From NCBI RefSeq assembly GCF_014930455.1, contig NZ_JAAIYO010000005.1, forward strand, positions 496,001 to 560,000: a DNA stretch of 64,000 nt, read 5' to 3'. The DNA is from Corallococcus soli. Its GTDB lineage: Bacteria; Myxococcota; Myxococcia; Myxococcales; Myxococcaceae. The translations under genes were made by a program, and so were the position numbers. The notes beneath the pieces were generated by a model. That model made no database searches and was not told where the DNA came from. It was given only the letters and a program-made list of their open reading frames with translations. Shown one piece after another: positions 11,771 through 19,685 of the stretch; the stretch's first letter is position 1, and every line of letters starts with the position of its first letter.

Positions 11771-12124
11771 TTATTTCTCCGAGGTCGCGCGGGGGGTGCG
11801 GGAGGACGCGCGGGGGCGCTTGCGGGCCGGGGTGGCCTGCTTCCTCACGACGGTGGGCGTGTGGAGCTGGCTGGCGATGCGCGCCTCGATCTCCTCGCGG
11901 GTGCGGCGGCTGACCTCCAGCGCGGCGTTGATGCGCTCGCGCACGCGGTCGGCCTGGGCCTCGGCGGCGGCCCGGTATTCAGCGATGTCCCGGCGCAGCT
12001 CCAGGCGCCCCTCCGTAGGGGGGGCGGTGGCCGCCTTGCCCCGCTTGGACGCCGCGCTCCCCCGCCGTGCCGGCCGCCCCGTGCCCGTCCCGCTTGCCTG
12101 TTGCCCCTGTGCCTTGCGCGCCAT
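11771..12124 (-). CDS. Small basic helical protein, function unknown
   Basis: A 117-residue protein. The first 35 residues are Ala/Gly/Lys/Arg-rich (RPARRGSAASKRGKAATAPP), the middle (about 40-88) is one amphipathic helix (DIAEYRAAAEAQADRVRERI), and the tail is again Lys/Arg/Pro-rich. The ATG at 12124 has a GAGGGGG ribosome binding site; an alternative ATG 21 codons upstream lacks one. Basic tails flanking a helix recall small histone-like or phasin-like proteins, but no domain is certain. Nucleic-acid or granule binding is a guess from composition. Confidence 0.55.
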   Translation of the reverse strand: MARKAQGQQASGTGTGRPARRGSAASKRGKAATAPPTEGRLELRRDIAEYRAAAEAQADRVRERINAALEVSRRTREEIEARIASQLHTPTVVRKQATPARKRPRASSRTPRATSEK

Positions 12125-12433
12125 CTGGCCCCCTCGTGCGATCGCTCGCGTCCGTGGGATGAAAGGTGGGGTGTCCGTTCCCGCCATGGAAGTCCGACCG
12201 TGGGTCGCACGCAGGACGGGCGGGCGGACAATCGCGTCCACTCCAACAGGGGGGCTTCTCAATGCTTCAAGGAAGACGCTAAGAGGGCTTCGCCGTTCCT
12301 GGGCCGAGGGCCTTCCAGGCTGATAGCTCAGGCGCCGCCGCATCTCCCCAGGGCCGGGGTGCGAGCGAGCCTTCGTGTCCCGCGCACCCGACTCAAGGGT
12401 CCCGCGCGGCGGAACAACTGTGAGGGGATACCC
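12125..12433. other. Divergent intergenic region, no gene seen
   Basis: About 310 bases between the small basic protein gene (minus) and the fatty acid hydroxylase gene (plus). It must hold both promoters, but I find no confident -35/-10 pair, no strong inverted repeat and no convincing short reading frame. Confidence 0.5.
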
Positions 12434-13228
12434 GTGGCGGTCTCTTTCCTGAACCGGAAGCACAACCTCGACCGGATGTCGTTGCGCGACCTGGTCTATT
12501 CGTTCTTCACCTACTACGCCGTCGTCGCCTACATCCTCATCGGCATCACCTGCATCGTGCTGTCGGTGAAGTGGTTCGAAAATCCCGTGCGCATGGCGGC
12601 GGCGGTGGTGGTGGCGACGGTGGCGTACCCGTTCGGCTGGTACCTCATCCACCGGTACATCCTGCACGGGCGCTTCCTCTACAAGTCCGCGGCGACGGCG
12701 GTGACGTGGAAGCGCATCCACTTCGACCACCACCAGGACCCGCACGACCTGCGCGTGCTCTTCGGCGCGCTGCACACCACGCTGCCCACCATCGCGCTGG
12801 TGCTCACGCCCATCGGCTACCTCATCGGCGGGCGCTCCGGCGCGGCCGCGGCGCTGGGCTGGGGCATGGTGACCACGTGCTTCTACGAGTTCTGCCACTG
12901 CATCCAGCACCTGAACTACGCGCCGCAGTTCAAGTTCCTGAAGGACATCAAGCGGCTGCACATGTCGCACCACTTCCACAACGAGACGGGCAACTTCGGC
13001 ATCACCAACTACTTCTGGGACCGCGTGTTCGGCACGCTCTACGAGAAGGCCGCGGACAAGCCCAAGAGCCCCACCGTCTTCAACCTGGGCTACACCGCCG
13101 AGGAAGCCCAGAAGTACCCCTGGGTGGACAAGCTGTCCGGCGGCACGCGCGGTGACGGACACCCGCGCCGCTTCTGGCAGGCGGAGGAGCTCAGCGCCCC
13201 GGAAGGCGCCTCCACCGAGCAGACCTGA
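12434..13228 (+). CDS. Fatty acid hydroxylase / sterol desaturase family membrane protein
   Basis: A 264-residue integral membrane protein with the histidine clusters that bind the di-iron centre in the fatty acid hydroxylase superfamily: HRYILHGRF, HFDHHQDPHD, the CHCIQH segment and HMSHHFHNETGNFGI. Hydrophobic helices surround these (about 20-45, 50-70, 108-150). The family hydroxylates or desaturates lipid chains, carotenoids or sterols in membranes; the substrate here is open. I place the start at GTG 12434 because GAGGGG lies 7 bases upstream; the ATG at 12477 would remove the hydrophilic lead. A strong hairpin follows the gene. Confidence 0.87.
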   Translation: MAVSFLNRKHNLDRMSLRDLVYSFFTYYAVVAYILIGITCIVLSVKWFENPVRMAAAVVVATVAYPFGWYLIHRYILHGRFLYKSAATAVTWKRIHFDHHQDPHDLRVLFGALHTTLPTIALVLTPIGYLIGGRSGAAAALGWGMVTTCFYEFCHCIQHLNYAPQFKFLKDIKRLHMSHHFHNETGNFGITNYFWDRVFGTLYEKAADKPKSPTVFNLGYTAEEAQKYPWVDKLSGGTRGDGHPRRFWQAEELSAPEGASTEQT

Positions 13229-13258
13229 GCCCAGGCCCAGGCACCGCGCTTCCCCCGG

Positions 13259-13289
13259 ACCTCCCCGTGCGCACGCCGCCCGGGGAGGT
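13259..13289. terminator. Hairpin between convergent genes (bidirectional terminator)
   Basis: A perfect 9-bp stem (ACCTCCCCG with CGGGGAGGT, 13-base loop) lies 30 bases after the hydroxylase stop and 15 bases beyond the stop of the convergent amidino-enzyme gene. Position and strength suit a terminator for both genes. Confidence 0.55.
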
Positions 13290-13303
13290 TCTCCATTTCC
13301 ACC

Positions 13304-14248
13304 TCACGCGGACATCGCCGCCACCGACTCCGCTTCGCGCTCCTCGCGGAAGCGCTGGGCGGACACCGGCGGCAGGGTGTGCACGCGCGCGGCGAGGCAC
13401 GCCGCGCTGCCCCCGGCCAGGTGGAATTGATCCAGCTTCACGCTGACGGGCCTCCGCCCCAGCCCGCGCAGGAGCGCCTCCACGCGGGGCACCCGCGCGC
13501 CGACGATGACGGTGTTCCCCACCTCCACCAGGTTGAGGCCGAAGGCGAGCGCGTCCTCGCGCGCGACGGGCACCACCTGCTGGATGCCCTCCGTGCGTGC
13601 CAGGGTGCGCAGCGCGTCGGGGGTGAAGGCCTCGGGACACACGAGCGCGGTGCCGTCGGACAGCACGGTGAGCGCGGTGTCCAGGTGGTAGAGGTACGGG
13701 TCGCACAGCTCCAGCGGCGTGACGGGCGCGTCCAGGAAGGCCTCCAGCACGCCCGCGGCCCGCTGCGTGGAGCGCTGGCCGAAGCCCAGCAGGGCCCCGC
13801 GCCCCTGGGGCAGCATGGCCACGTCGCCCCCTTCAATGTGCACGCGCTCCGGCTCGATGACGTCGAAGCCGCGCGCGGACAGCCACCGGGCCCGCGCGAG
13901 CTGCTCCCCGCGCCGCTGTCCGTGGCGCATGGTGGCCAACAGCGCGCGCAGCTCCCCCTCCTGTGACACGAGCACCGCGTTGTCCTTGGCGAACACGGAG
14001 TCGAACGCGCCATGGACGAAGGGCAGCTCGAAGAAGCCCGCGCCCGCGTCACGCAGGGCCCGCAGGAAGGCCCGGTGCTGGGAGCAGGCCCGGCGCCACG
14101 CGACGGCGCCGACCTTCATATGTGGATTGATGTTCCACGCGACCTGATACGCGCAGTCACGGGAGCGGACGTGGTCCTTCTCGCAACGCACCTGACTCAC
14201 GGCGAAGGTGGCGGGAGTGAAGTGGCCAGTATTCAAGAGCATCCCCAT
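13304..14248 (-). CDS. Amidinotransferase/dimethylarginine dimethylaminohydrolase-like enzyme
   Basis: About 300 residues of the guanidino-group-modifying (pentein) superfamily. Visible landmarks: an N-terminal AWNINPHM (the N-P-[HW]-M segment of this group), HIEGGDVAML with the substrate-binding acid pair, YLYHLDTALTVL with the catalytic histidine, and HLAGGSAACLA with the nucleophilic cysteine about 30 residues before the end. Relatives hydrolyse or transfer the amidine group of arginine derivatives (DDAH, citrulline-forming enzymes). The start is uncertain: ATG 14248 is used, while GTG 14200 would give 298 residues; both keep the NPHM segment, and no clear ribosome binding site decides. 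It is divergent from an HDO-type oxidase at 14304 with a hairpin between. Confidence 0.8.
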   Translation of the reverse strand: MGMLLNTGHFTPATFAVSQVRCEKDHVRSRDCAYQVAWNINPHMKVGAVAWRRACSQHRAFLRALRDAGAGFFELPFVHGAFDSVFAKDNAVLVSQEGELRALLATMRHGQRRGEQLARARWLSARGFDVIEPERVHIEGGDVAMLPQGRGALLGFGQRSTQRAAGVLEAFLDAPVTPLELCDPYLYHLDTALTVLSDGTALVCPEAFTPDALRTLARTEGIQQVVPVAREDALAFGLNLVEVGNTVIVGARVPRVEALLRGLGRRPVSVKLDQFHLAGGSAACLAARVHTLPPVSAQRFREEREAESVAAMSA

Positions 14249-14287
14249 ACATGTGGTCGGAAGGCACTCCTGCCTTCCCAGACATGT
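14249..14287. repeat. Hairpin/inverted repeat between divergent genes (possible operator)
   Basis: GGAAGGCA (14259-14266) and TGCCTTCC (14271-14278) form a perfect 8-bp stem with a 4-base loop. ACATGT occurs on both outer flanks (14249 and 14282) and can extend the pairing. The repeat lies directly ahead of the GAGAGGG ribosome binding site of the HDO gene and at the possible start of the DDAH-like gene, so it could be a regulator binding site or a leader hairpin. Confidence 0.45.
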
Positions 14288-14303
14288 AGAGAGGGTGCGC
14301 ACC

Positions 14304-15221
14304 ATGGGCGGGCTTGGCGAGGTGGCTGGGGAAGTAGGAGCGGAGGACGCACGCCTGTCCGAGCGTCTGCACCGGACCCTCTTGCGCTTCAACCATTCGC
14401 GACTGGCGCCGGGATTTCCGACGGAGGGTTGGAGGGCAGGCGTGCAGGCGGAGACGCAGTTGCGCCTGCTGGAGGGCGAGTACGTGGAGGCGGAGCGACA
14501 GCGCATGGCGGCATGGGCCGCCGAGGCACCGGAGGACGCGGACGGCTTCATCGCGTGGTTCGAGGACCTGAAGGAGACGGGGCCCGGGCAGCAGGACCCG
14601 CTGTTTCCCTGGCTCGCGACCCAGGCGTCCCTGGAACAGATGCGCTGGTTCCTCACGCAGGAGGTCGCGGGCGAGGCGGGCTTCGACGACCTGGTGGCGC
14701 TGACGCAGTTGCAGTTGCCCACGCAGGCGAAGCTGGAGCTGGCGCGCAACTACTGGGACGAGATGGGCCGCGGGCGCGAGGACGCGATGCACGGGCCCAT
14801 GCTCGCGGAGATGGCGGTGAAGCTGGGACTGAAGCCCACGGACGAGGACACGGTGTGGGAAGCGCACGCGCTGGCGAACCTGCTCTGCGCGTTCGCGTTC
14901 AACCGCCGCTACACGTACCACGCGGTGGGCGCGCTGGGCATCGTGGAGGAGACGGCGCCGGGGCGCACCGCGTGCGTCAACGAAGGGCTGAAGCGTCTGG
15001 GCTTCGACATGCGGGTGCGGCGCTACTACGCGGTGCACTCCACGCTGGACGTGAAGCACTCGGAGACATGGAACCGGGAGGTGCTGCGTCCCCTGGTGGC
15101 CGCGAACCCCGCGTGCGCGAGGCCGCTGGCGGAGGGCGCGCTCCTGCGCCTGTCGGCGGGCGCGAAGTGCTTCGAGCGCTACCGCCGCGAGCTGGGGCTG
15201 GAGCTGAAGTCGCTCAGCTGA
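14304..15221 (+). CDS. Iron-containing redox enzyme (heme-oxygenase-like diiron oxidase family)
   Basis: A 305-residue, mostly helical protein. The spacing of acids and histidines fits the Haem_oxygenas_2/iron-containing redox group (HDO fold): WDEMGRGREDAMH (about 150-163), EETAPGR (about 214-220) and HSTLDVKHSE (about 245-254). Characterised HDO enzymes (UndA, SznF, BesC) use a labile di-iron site and oxygen to N-hydroxylate or cleave amino-acid or fatty-acid substrates. The start at ATG 14304 has GAGAGGG 9 bases upstream; a longer frame from 14208 would run through the intergenic hairpin and is less likely. Divergent pairing with a DDAH-like enzyme hints at shared guanidino or amine chemistry (inference). 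Confidence 0.72.
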   Translation: MGGLGEVAGEVGAEDARLSERLHRTLLRFNHSRLAPGFPTEGWRAGVQAETQLRLLEGEYVEAERQRMAAWAAEAPEDADGFIAWFEDLKETGPGQQDPLFPWLATQASLEQMRWFLTQEVAGEAGFDDLVALTQLQLPTQAKLELARNYWDEMGRGREDAMHGPMLAEMAVKLGLKPTDEDTVWEAHALANLLCAFAFNRRYTYHAVGALGIVEETAPGRTACVNEGLKRLGFDMRVRRYYAVHSTLDVKHSETWNREVLRPLVAANPACARPLAEGALLRLSAGAKCFERYRRELGLELKSLS

Positions 15222-15396
15222 GCGCCGCGCCTGGCCGTCCTTCCCCCCGGGACCTTGCGCGTGTGCGCTGGGCCTGGGGGTGCGTCCTGCACCGGACGGC
15301 CCGGATGGGTGGAGGGGATGCGCCGCGAAAGGGGCGGACGCCAGCTTGGGACGCCGTTGCCGAGCATCCCGGTGTCCGAGCCTCGCGGAGGTCCCG

Positions 15397-15858
15397 ATGT
15401 CCCTGTTCCGAATCGCCTGCGTGGGCGTGCTGGCCCTCACGGCCTGCGCGTCCCCGGGCACGTCCTTCGAGGACGTGATGCGTCGCACCCAGCCGCTGCT
15501 GCCCCAGCGGCCGGACCCCATGACCTACGGCACCCGGCCGGAGAACCCCGTGCGGGTGGGCTGGGGCGACAAGGGCGTGACGGCCTATTTCGGGCTGCTG
15601 CGAGGCCCCCAGGGACAGCCCGTGGCGTGGCGCCGGATGGGGGACTGCTGCGAGTTCACCCAGGTGGACGGCCGGGGCAACGAGCGCGGCCGGCTGGTCA
15701 TCTTCGAGGTGACATACGAAGGGTTGGACACGCCGGTGGTGCTCTACGTGGACGCGTACACCGGAGGGTCCGTGTACGCGCCCTGGGGCTTCACCCTGGA
15801 GGGCGCGCCGGACGCGCGGCCCCCCTCCGGGATGGAGCCGGACATCATCGACCTGTAG
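15397..15858 (+). CDS. Hypothetical lipoprotein
   Basis: A 153-residue protein with a lipoprotein signal (lipobox ALTAC, Cys17) and a GCGGAGG ribosome binding site. The mature part looks beta-rich, with segments such as RVGWGDKGVTAYFGLLRG, RLVIFEVTYEGLDTPVVLYV and AYTGGSVYAPWGFTL, and two adjacent cysteines (GDCCEF). I recognise no family. A hairpin terminator follows directly, so it is probably a single-gene unit. Confidence 0.7.
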   Translation: MSLFRIACVGVLALTACASPGTSFEDVMRRTQPLLPQRPDPMTYGTRPENPVRVGWGDKGVTAYFGLLRGPQGQPVAWRRMGDCCEFTQVDGRGNERGRLVIFEVTYEGLDTPVVLYVDAYTGGSVYAPWGFTLEGAPDARPPSGMEPDIIDL

Positions 15859-15862
15859 CAGC

Positions 15863-15886
15863 GGGCGCCCGGTCGTTCGGGTGCCC
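15863..15886 (+). terminator. Probable terminator hairpin after the lipoprotein gene
   Basis: GGGCGCCCG (15863-15871) pairs with CGGGTGCCC (15878-15886) across a 6-base loop, with one G-T pair. It begins 4 bases after the stop codon and is followed by a pyrimidine-rich tail rather than a clean T-run. Confidence 0.5.
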
Positions 15887-16093
15887 TCCCCTTCCAGGGC
15901 GGGCGCGGCGTGACTAGATGCAGGGTCTGGCGGGCGGGCTGGAGCCCGGGCGTGACTTTCCGCAAGACCCCCTTCGTCACGCTGGAAAGTGGAAGTTTCC
16001 CGCCGCGGGCGGTCCTCCCGGTTAGCCATGGGAGGTGCGACGCCCTCGGCGCTGCGCTAAGCGTGCGACCGCACTCCCGACGGAGGAGGAACC

Positions 16094-18805
16094 GTGGCGG
16101 CTGTGAAGAAGAAGCGTTGGCCCTATGTGCTGGGGGGCATCGTCGTCGTCCTTGTCGCCATCGTGGCGGTGGTGCTGTGGCGCCTGGACGCCATCCTGCT
16201 GAAGACGGCGCGCGACCAGGCCGCCACGTACTCGCAGAAGCTGGGGCGTCCCATCCAGATTGGCGACATCTCCACGAAGCTCTTTCCCCATGTCGGCGCG
16301 CAGATTGAGAACGTCGTCGTGGGCCCCGCGGAGGGTGAAGACCTGCCGCTCGCGGAGCTGAAGACGGTGGACGTGAGCGTGGCGGCGATGCCGCTGCTCA
16401 CGTCGAAGGGCAAGGACATCCAGGTCCGGAACGCGGAGGTGTCCGGCCTCACCGTGAACGTCCTGCGGCTGGCGGACGGCACCACCAACGTGCAGCGCCT
16501 CCAGGAGAAGTGGGCCGCCCAGCAGCCCCCGGAGCAGGCGCCGGAAGAAGAGGCGCAGCCCACGGACCTGTCGGGCGTGCACGTGGAGCGCGCGGCGCTC
16601 ACGGACGGCACCATCCGCTTCGTGGACCGCGCGGGCGGCCAGCAGGCGCGGGAGCTGGCGGTGCGCGACCTGGACATCGAGGTGAAGGACCTGCGCGTGG
16701 GCAAGCCGCTGAAGGTGGACCTGGCGGCGGCGGTGCTCGCGGAGAAGCAGAACCTCAAGATGACGCTCCAGGCGGCGCCGCTGCCGGCGACGCTGATGCC
16801 CACGCCGGAGCAGGTGACGCTGAAGGCGGACCGCATCGACCTGGCGCCGCTGGGTCCCTTCCTGCCGCCGGACGTGGGCCTGCAGGCGGGCACGCTGGAC
16901 GCGGACTGGAAGGCGGACCTGGGCGGCGCGGTGCCCGGCGGCAAGGGCCCCACGAAGCTGGTGGGCGTCATCAAGGCGCTGGGGATGAAGTTCGCGGGCT
17001 CGGAGGGTGGCAAGGCGCTGGACGTGGTGCTCGACACGGACGTGACGGGCGACCTGGAGACGGGCGACCTGGCGCTGGACAAGCTCAACCTGGACCTGGG
17101 CCCCGCGGCCATCACGGGCAAGGGCCGCGTGAAGGGGCTGCTCACGGACAAGCCGGCCGTGGAGGGCTTCGAGCTGGTGGGGCGCAACCTGGACCCCGCC
17201 GTCATCGCCGAGTACTACCCGCCCCTGAAGAAGCAGCTCAAGGGCATGGTGGCGGGCCCCATCGGGCTGGACGTGCGCGGCAGCGGCACGCAGGCCGAAC
17301 AGGCCATCAACATCGCGGTGAACCTGACGCCGGTGCGGCTGCGGGTGCCGGATCAGCTGTCGAAGGAAGCCGGCGGCGCGATGACGCTCAACGCGAAGGT
17401 GACGGGCGCGGCGGCCAGCGGCGGCGCGCTGCGCTTCGACGCGAAGGCGGACCTGGACGGCGTGGACATGCGGCCGGGCCTGCTGGTGAACAAGGCGCCG
17501 GGACAGCGGCTGGACGTGGCGGCGGCGGGCACCTACGCGCCGGCGAAGACGGGCAGCGGGATGACGGTGAACGTCACCAGCATGACCCTGGGCGCGCTGG
17601 AGGACACGGTGACGGGCACCGCGACGGTGTCGCTGGCCGGCACGGGCAAGAAGGCGACGACGACGTTCAAGGCGGCGGTGAAGAGCGCGCGGCTGGATGC
17701 GGACAAGTTGTTGATGAGCGAGGAGGAGGTCCTCGCGCGCACGGGCGGCAAGCCCCTGCCTCCTCCGCCGGAGGACGCCACGCGCTTCAACGGCTACCGG
17801 GGTGACATCCAGTTCGCCATCGCGTCGCTGCGCTACACGAAGATGGACCTGAGCCAGGTGACGGGCGTCGTGAAGATGGTGGACGACCTCATCACGGTGG
17901 AGAAGTTCTCCACGGGCCTCTACGGCGGCAAGGTGGTGGCGGACGGGACGACCATCCGCCTGGGCCCGTCGCCGGAGGCGCGGCCCTTCACCGCGAAGGT
18001 GCAGGTGCAGGGCATCGAGATGGCGCAGGCCCTGGCGGAGCGCACGCCGAAGCAGGTGATGACGGGCAAGTTCAACGGCAACGTGGACGTGCAGGGCGTG
18101 GGCTACACGGCGGACAAGCTCCAGCAGACGCTGCTGGGCGGCATCAGCGGCAACCTGCTGGAGGGCACCTTCCTGGGCAAGGACCTGGTGTCGTCGGTGA
18201 CGGGGCCGCTGGCCAAGGCGCTGCCGTTCGCCAAGGGGCTCAAGAGCGGCGACGTCACGTCGCTGGGGGAGAACCTGCCCTTCAGCGTGACCATCAAGAA
18301 CGGCGTCGCGCAGCTGAGCAAGCCCATCACCTGGACGCGGCCGGAGGCGGCGATGAGCTTCGATGGCGGCATCAAGCTGGACGGCACGCTGGACCTGATG
18401 GGCGGCGTGTCGCTGACGCCCTCCACCATCAAGGCGCTGACGGCGGGCAAGGTGACGCCGACGGAGGCCATCCCGGTGGGGCTGAAGCTCACGGGCAAGG
18501 CGTGGAGCCCGGAGGTGACGGGCATCGACGTGAAGCCGGCGGCGACGACCATCCTGAAGCTGGCGGGTGTGTCGGCCGCGGGCAGCCTGCTGGGTGAGAA
18601 GGGCAAGGCCGTGCAGGACATCATCATGGGCGGCCAGGACAAGGCCAAGGCCGAAGCGGAGGCGAAGCGTCAGGAGCTGGAGGCGCGCGCCAACGAGGAG
18701 AAGAAGAAGCTGGAGGACCAGGCCCGCGCCGAGCAGGAGAAGGCGAAGCAGCGCGCGGAGGAAGAAGCGAAGAAGAAGCTCAAGGGCATCTTCGGCGGGA
18801 AGTAG
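16094..18805 (+). CDS. AsmA-family envelope protein
   Basis: A 903-residue protein with one N-terminal membrane helix (about 10-30, GGIVVVLVAIVAVVLW) and a long periplasmic region of repeated beta-strand units. RPIQIGDISTKLFPHVGAQI is the typical AsmA N-terminal stretch, and the C-terminal third (QVQGIEMAQAL, MTGKFNGNVDVQGVG, SVTIKNGVAQLSKPI) matches the AsmA_2-like repeat. Relatives (AsmA, YhdP, TamB) form hydrophobic grooves that move phospholipids towards the outer membrane. Unusually, the last 60 residues are a Lys/Glu/Ala-rich coiled coil (AEAKRQELEARANEEKKKLE). The GTG start has GGAGGAGGA just upstream. A hairpin terminator follows. Confidence 0.87.
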   Translation: MAAVKKKRWPYVLGGIVVVLVAIVAVVLWRLDAILLKTARDQAATYSQKLGRPIQIGDISTKLFPHVGAQIENVVVGPAEGEDLPLAELKTVDVSVAAMPLLTSKGKDIQVRNAEVSGLTVNVLRLADGTTNVQRLQEKWAAQQPPEQAPEEEAQPTDLSGVHVERAALTDGTIRFVDRAGGQQARELAVRDLDIEVKDLRVGKPLKVDLAAAVLAEKQNLKMTLQAAPLPATLMPTPEQVTLKADRIDLAPLGPFLPPDVGLQAGTLDADWKADLGGAVPGGKGPTKLVGVIKALGMKFAGSEGGKALDVVLDTDVTGDLETGDLALDKLNLDLGPAAITGKGRVKGLLTDKPAVEGFELVGRNLDPAVIAEYYPPLKKQLKGMVAGPIGLDVRGSGTQAEQAINIAVNLTPVRLRVPDQLSKEAGGAMTLNAKVTGAAASGGALRFDAKADLDGVDMRPGLLVNKAPGQRLDVAAAGTYAPAKTGSGMTVNVTSMTLGALEDTVTGTATVSLAGTGKKATTTFKAAVKSARLDADKLLMSEEEVLARTGGKPLPPPPEDATRFNGYRGDIQFAIASLRYTKMDLSQVTGVVKMVDDLITVEKFSTGLYGGKVVADGTTIRLGPSPEARPFTAKVQVQGIEMAQALAERTPKQVMTGKFNGNVDVQGVGYTADKLQQTLLGGISGNLLEGTFLGKDLVSSVTGPLAKALPFAKGLKSGDVTSLGENLPFSVTIKNGVAQLSKPITWTRPEAAMSFDGGIKLDGTLDLMGGVSLTPSTIKALTAGKVTPTEAIPVGLKLTGKAWSPEVTGIDVKPAATTILKLAGVSAAGSLLGEKGKAVQDIIMGGQDKAKAEAEAKRQELEARANEEKKKLEDQARAEQEKAKQRAEEEAKKKLKGIFGGK

Positions 18806-18833
18806 TCGCCACGAAGTCCGCGAGAGGCACGCA

Positions 18834-18866
18834 CGCCGCGGGGCTCCGACGAGGAGCTTCGCGGCG
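18834..18866 (+). terminator. Terminator-like hairpin after the AsmA-family gene
   Basis: CGCCGCG pairs with CGCGGCG, and inside it GCTCC pairs with GGAGC around a 5-base loop, with a 2-base internal loop on each side. It lies 28 bases downstream of the stop codon. Confidence 0.5.
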
Positions 18867-18902
18867 TTCGTGTCTCCGCCCACTGGCATAGGCTCGCCGT
18901 CC

Positions 18903-19682
18903 ATGCGCACCCGGTTCACCTGCCTTGAGATGGATGGGCTCCGCTCGCTGCGCGGCGTGGTGCTGCACCCTGAGCCGCTGGAGGTCCTGCTGGATGCGGA
19001 GGGCACGGCCACCCGCGACGTCATCGCCGCCTTCACCCTGCTGCGGGAGCTGGCGCACGGGAGGCTCCAGCAGCACCTGTCCCGGCCCGGCGTCACGGAC
19101 GGCCTGCGCAGCCCCGTGAGGCTGTCCCTGTCCGTGGATTGGAACACCTACCGCGTGGAGCTCCAGCGCTTCCCCGACGGCGTGTGGCGCCTCGTGGAGG
19201 AGACGCTGGACCTGCTGGCGGGCGTGGCGGCGGAGCTCATCGCGCCCGGGCAGGAGCCGCCGCCCGCCGAGGAGGCCCTGCTCGCCTCCTACGCGGACCT
19301 GCCCCCGGAGGAGGAGCCTCGAGCGCCAGGCACCGGCGCGGAGGAGGAGGCCCGGATGCTGGGCGACCTCGTTCACGGGGCCATGCGGAGCATGGCCGCG
19401 CTCCTGCGCGGCTTCCGCGTCCAGCCCGCCGGGGCGTTCGACGTGGACGCGGAGTCCTTCCTCGTCCTGGAGGAGCCCGACGTGGACCTGCCCGCGAACG
19501 CCGTCTGGGACCGGGTCCAGTCCGCTCGCGCGGCGTCCCTGCGGATCCCCGTGCTGCTCTTCACGCCGTCGGTGGCCCTGGCGGACGCCTTCGACCTCCA
19601 GGACGTCCAGCGCGTGGAGACCCCCACCGACGGCGCGTCCTCCTTCCGGCCGTTGCTGGCCCGGAAGGAGCCCACCGGTTAG
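18903..19682 (+). CDS. Hypothetical protein
   Basis: A 259-residue soluble protein that I do not recognise. The first half contains DGLRSLRGVVLHPEPLEVLL and SVDWNTYRVELQRFPDGVW; the middle is rich in Glu, Pro and Ala (PPPAEEALLASYADLPPEEE) and probably a linker; the C-terminal part includes VLEEPDVDLPANAVWDRVQS. It has no signal peptide, membrane helix or catalytic motif. It ends 3 bases from the stop of the convergent gene at 19686, so the two transcripts probably overlap. Confidence 0.6.
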   Translation: MRTRFTCLEMDGLRSLRGVVLHPEPLEVLLDAEGTATRDVIAAFTLLRELAHGRLQQHLSRPGVTDGLRSPVRLSLSVDWNTYRVELQRFPDGVWRLVEETLDLLAGVAAELIAPGQEPPPAEEALLASYADLPPEEEPRAPGTGAEEEARMLGDLVHGAMRSMAALLRGFRVQPAGAFDVDAESFLVLEEPDVDLPANAVWDRVQSARAASLRIPVLLFTPSVALADAFDLQDVQRVETPTDGASSFRPLLARKEPTG

Positions 19683-19685
19683 CCG

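Noticed and set aside
14208-14303. Longer start for the HDO-type gene (32 extra codons)
   Set aside because: It would translate the intergenic hairpin, and the ATG at 14304 has a good GAGAGGG ribosome binding site at the right distance.
15950-15982. GCGTGAC/GTCACGC inverted repeat upstream of the AsmA-family gene
   Set aside because: A 7-bp stem across 19 bases in GC-rich DNA is not distinctive enough without conservation evidence.
16022-19147. A 1041-codon open frame on the minus strand opposite the AsmA-family gene
   Set aside because: High GC keeps stop codons rare on the opposite strand. The product is low-complexity, rich in His, Arg, Gln and Ala, and the AsmA frame on the plus strand has clear domains.
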